Program-made: the position numbers and the translations under genes
Shown: positions 61,105-64,000 of the stretch, in pieces
Layout of the letters: each line of letters opens with the position of its first letter
Position numbering within the stretch: the stretch's first letter is position 1
Source: Niebla homalea
Lineage: Eukaryota > Ascomycota > Lecanoromycetes > Lecanorales > Ramalinaceae
DNA length: 64,000 nucleotides
Direction: 5' to 3'
NCBI GenBank assembly: GCA_019925105.1
Contig: JAHGAU010000028.1
Span: 558,001 to 622,000 of the forward strand
The notes under the pieces: generated by a model
What the model was told of the DNA's origin: nothing
The model's database searches: none
Seen by the model: the letters and a program-made list of their open reading frames with translations, nothing else

Positions 61105-62881
61105 ATGAATGAAAAAAGGGGCAGAACAGAGGATTTCCATGTTCTCATCATTGGCGCCGGTAAGCCAGATAGCATCACTGCACACCTTCCTTACGTCTGA
61201 TCAGATAACGGACAGGCATCACTGGCCTTGTCCTCGCTCAAGGTCTCAAAAAGGTTGGTAGTTCGAAGAAGAGAGCAATGTTCGCCCATACCATCGAAAG
61301 CCAAGTTGACATCGTCGTTCACCTAGGCCAGCATTCACTATACAATTGTGGAAAGAGAGGTCAAGCTCAATTACCGCAGCAATGAATGGACGATGGCTAT
61401 CCATTGGTCCCTCGACCTCCTGGAAAAGCTTCTTCCGCCGGACTTATGGAAGGAATTTGCACAGATTTCTTGTAATCCATCTATACACATAGATGCGGGT
61501 GGCAACTACCCAATCATCAATGGAGAGTCCGGCGCATTGCTTGCTGGCGTTCCTTATAAAAAAGGCTTGAGAGTGCCAAGGAGCAAGATGCGCGCTTTAT
61601 GTGCGGAGGGTATTGATGTCCAGGTATGCTGCTATCGTGATCCATACATGACTTCCACCTGCCGACAGTCGGGCGAGTAGCTGGCAACAAAGTGTGAAGA
61701 TTCATCACGATGACTGCACTGACGCTTCTATAATTCCTCATATAGTATGGCAGAGATCTCTCTGACGTAGCATTCAATAAGAGCGGAAATGGGGTCATTG
61801 CCACCTTCACCGATGGGACGGTCATCCCAGCATCCATCGTACTTGGAGCCGATGGTCCACGCTCTAAAGTCAGAGAGTTTGCTATGGCTGGGGCCGAGAA
61901 AGCTTTAGTTAGCAAATTTCCAGTCTGGCATCACAACATGACCGTCTGCTACGGAGACGCAGAAAAAGCCAAATACTTGAGGCAGCAGTTTCCTACAAGC
62001 TACTTAGCTTTGAGCCAACGATCATTTCATGCATTTCAGTCAAGTGAGTCTCCTCATTCTCGTCCTAGCCCTTTTCTATTTCTTTCAATCCTACACAGTC
62101 GGCAGCTGTCCAAGCGCAAACACTTCTGGCGTCCCACGTTGAACCATAGTGCATGCTGAATATTATGTGGACATACAGTCTCCAGCATGCCTGACGGTCC
62201 TGAACATCCGGAGACTTGGGTCTTCCATCTCGCAATGGCCTGGCTTGGCAATCCAGATCACTCCCTCTCTTACTCAGAGCGTCTTGCCATAATCAAAGAT
62301 CGTGCAGCCGAGCTCGGTGAGCCCGCGCGCTCAGCCTTTACCTGGATCCCGCCAGAGACTCCTGTACACAAGGCAGACATCAGCTTTTGGGTTTCGCAGC
62401 CTTGGGATAACCACGGAGGCAGGATGACGTTGGTGGGCGATGCCGCGCATCCAATGCCGCCATGTGAGTATTGACATTATTCACGCAGTGCTCGGTTGGC
62501 ATCCTCTGACATTTCACATCAGATCGCGGCCAGGGCCTCAATCACTGCATCTGCGACGTCTCTCACCTGCTGTCAGCTCTTTTGTCGATCATTGACGGCA
62601 CCTCCACGGTCGCTGCCGCTATCGGCGCCTACGATGCAGAAATCGTGCCCAGGGGCGCTGAAGAAGTGAGGTGTTCTGTCGAGAATGGATACATGCTCCA
62701 TGACTGGCAGAAGGTGCTCGAGAGCCCTGTGTTTCGGAATGGGTTCAAGCCAATGACAGGAAATGACGGTAAGATCGTGCAGGGAGGCAGGAAAGAAGTA
62801 GAAGTAAGCGAGCGTGCGGAGGTACAGACAAAAAGGGAGAAGGACAAGGAATCAGCAAAGCTTGCGGTTGTGGCGCACTGA
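61105..62881 (+). CDS. FAD-dependent aromatic-ring monooxygenase B
   Basis: Class A flavoprotein monooxygenase, 443 aa, in six exons: 61105-61159, 61216-61253, 61327-61623, 61746-62043, 62179-62463 and 62523-62881. All joins are GT..AG and in frame. The FAD fold GAGITG is at residues 17-22, the DG motif GADGPRSKVREF from residue 164, and the second FAD motif GDAAHPMPP at 316-324, followed by RGQGLNHC. The exon borders at coding bases 390 and 973, and a 38-base second exon, coincide exactly with those of the gene at 1721-3318. The two are therefore paralogues. The C-terminus has a charged extension rich in Lys and Glu. It appears intact. It is separated from the PKS side by the twin transposons. 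The substrate is unknown but probably a phenolic compound. Confidence 0.87.
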
Positions 62882-64000
62882 AGGGGAGGGTGTCGAGCTT
62901 GTGGACCTTGCTCGTCTGTTCTCGAGCATATGTGTTGTCCTCGCCGGCGCTACAGATAATCACAGAAACTCCTAGAATGGAATAGCCACGTGTAAACCGA
63001 GAAAGTTGGGGATTGTCGAGCTATCGTTCGATCTGATGTTGCAACCTATTTCTATAGCCACTTATCATCAGAAAACCGTGAGTATGATGATAAACTCTAC
63101 CAAGAAAGAACGCAAGACATGTGATCAAGCTCGCGAACGGATTCGCAAGAGGCTTATTATGCTGCTCGCGGTGCATTGAAGCCGAGGGTAGTCGGTTGAC
63201 TGGCCTGAAGCTGTGAGCAATGGGAGCCGGGATGAGACGTGAAAGGTTGATGAAGAGCAGAGAAGGCAGCTTGTGGTGTATTATGGTAGAGTGAACTTGT
63301 TTCTAAACCGTGACACGTGGACCTGCATAAACAGTTCGTCTGGGGTTTGGAAGCATCAAAGGTGGTAAACCATTGCCTATATTTCAAAATATCTTTCTTT
63401 CTTGACATGGATGGAACGGCGGACTGACTACTTGTCGAATCCCAAATATAACAAACATATGGGCACACAATGGCAGCGCCTCCTCCATTATTGCGTTCTT
63501 GACGGCAGCCACCACACCAAATCTACCCAAATCCAGAGAAAAAAACTTTGCCACCCTCGGCATAAGACCCTTGTTTCTAGTCCCGAGTATCTAGTCTACA
63601 TTTTATTGAGTCAGGACCCGGATGATATCATGACTTACTTAACATTGAACCCATTCCCGCGTTATTGATTTGTACATACAGCTCGGTAATGGGATACAGC
63701 TCTGTAATGGCTCGATTGCTCACATAGCTTTCCATTTGATTGATCCTTGCTTCCTTTATTGGTAGCAAGGTAATCTTTCTCTCCTACCTTAGTTACTTCA
63801 TGACTTGGGGGTCCTTTGCAGCGTGGCTGGCAATGTCGACTTCGCGTTTGCTGTGAGTCGACCAAACCCGTCTTGTCCTGGAAGGCAATCTATCGGGTCC
63901 AAGCAATGTCGACTTCGCGTTGTACTCTTTGGGTAACGAGTTTCGGAGGGTTTGAAGAACAAGGATTGATACCAAGGGGATAATATCTAGGAAGGGTTGT
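62882..64000. other. No recognised gene at the right edge
   Basis: This stretch of 1.1 kb has short frames on both strands and no motifs. A 19-bp direct repeat (GCAATGTCGACTTCGCGTT) occurs at 63830-63848 and 63903-63921. A shorter one (ACAGCTCGGTAATGG-like) lies at about 63679-63710. Confidence 0.45.

Noticed and set aside
63830..63921. 19-bp direct repeat as an attachment or target site
   Set aside because: No inverted ends or element lie between the copies. Probably a small local duplication.

Overview
The window looks like chromosomal DNA of a filamentous ascomycete (Pezizomycotina). Genes carry short introns (about 50-180 bp, GT..AG). There is a non-reducing polyketide synthase (NR-PKS) with a SAT domain and there are Zn2Cys6 regulators. 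A 24.6 kb block is saturated with RIP-type C-to-T mutation. All exon models were assembled by eye from reading frame, splice signals and family motifs.

Layout. 1-1720: no convincing complete gene. 1721-20626: accessory oxidoreductase genes: FAD monooxygenase A (-), GMC oxidoreductase (-), NmrA-like protein (+), SDR (-), Zn2Cys6 factor (-), SDR (+), zinc-free MDR reductase (-), a cupin with an in-frame stop (+), a P450 with three in-frame stops (-), and a small EthD-domain protein (+). 21610-28433: the NR-PKS (SAT-KS-MAT-PT-ACP-ACP-TE, 2126 aa, eight exons). 29442-30797: a methyltransferase-fold protein with degenerate SAM and catalytic motifs, of the AflS/AflJ co-regulator type (-). 32594-35176: a second Zn2Cys6 factor (+), divergent from it. 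35564-60162: two directly repeated 12.3 kb elements, each with 17-bp terminal inverted repeats and its own perfect 8-bp target-site duplication, separated by 58 bp (42 bp plus one duplication from each element). 61105-62881: FAD monooxygenase B (+), a paralogue of A with matching intron positions. 62882-64000: nothing recognised.

Working together. The PKS should make an aromatic polyketide and release it through its own thioesterase/cyclase. The EthD protein, FAD monooxygenases and reductases are candidate tailoring enzymes. The Zn2Cys6/AflS-like pair is the likely switch. No transporter gene is visible. The product cannot be deduced from sequence alone. The intact PKS next to a broken P450 and a probably broken cupin suggests a pathway that is decaying or being rewired.

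The most unusual item is the twin element: a large, extremely RIP-mutated DNA transposon with GC-rich unmutated ends, a 19-bp subterminal palindrome, and 8-bp target duplications that are still perfect at both insertions.
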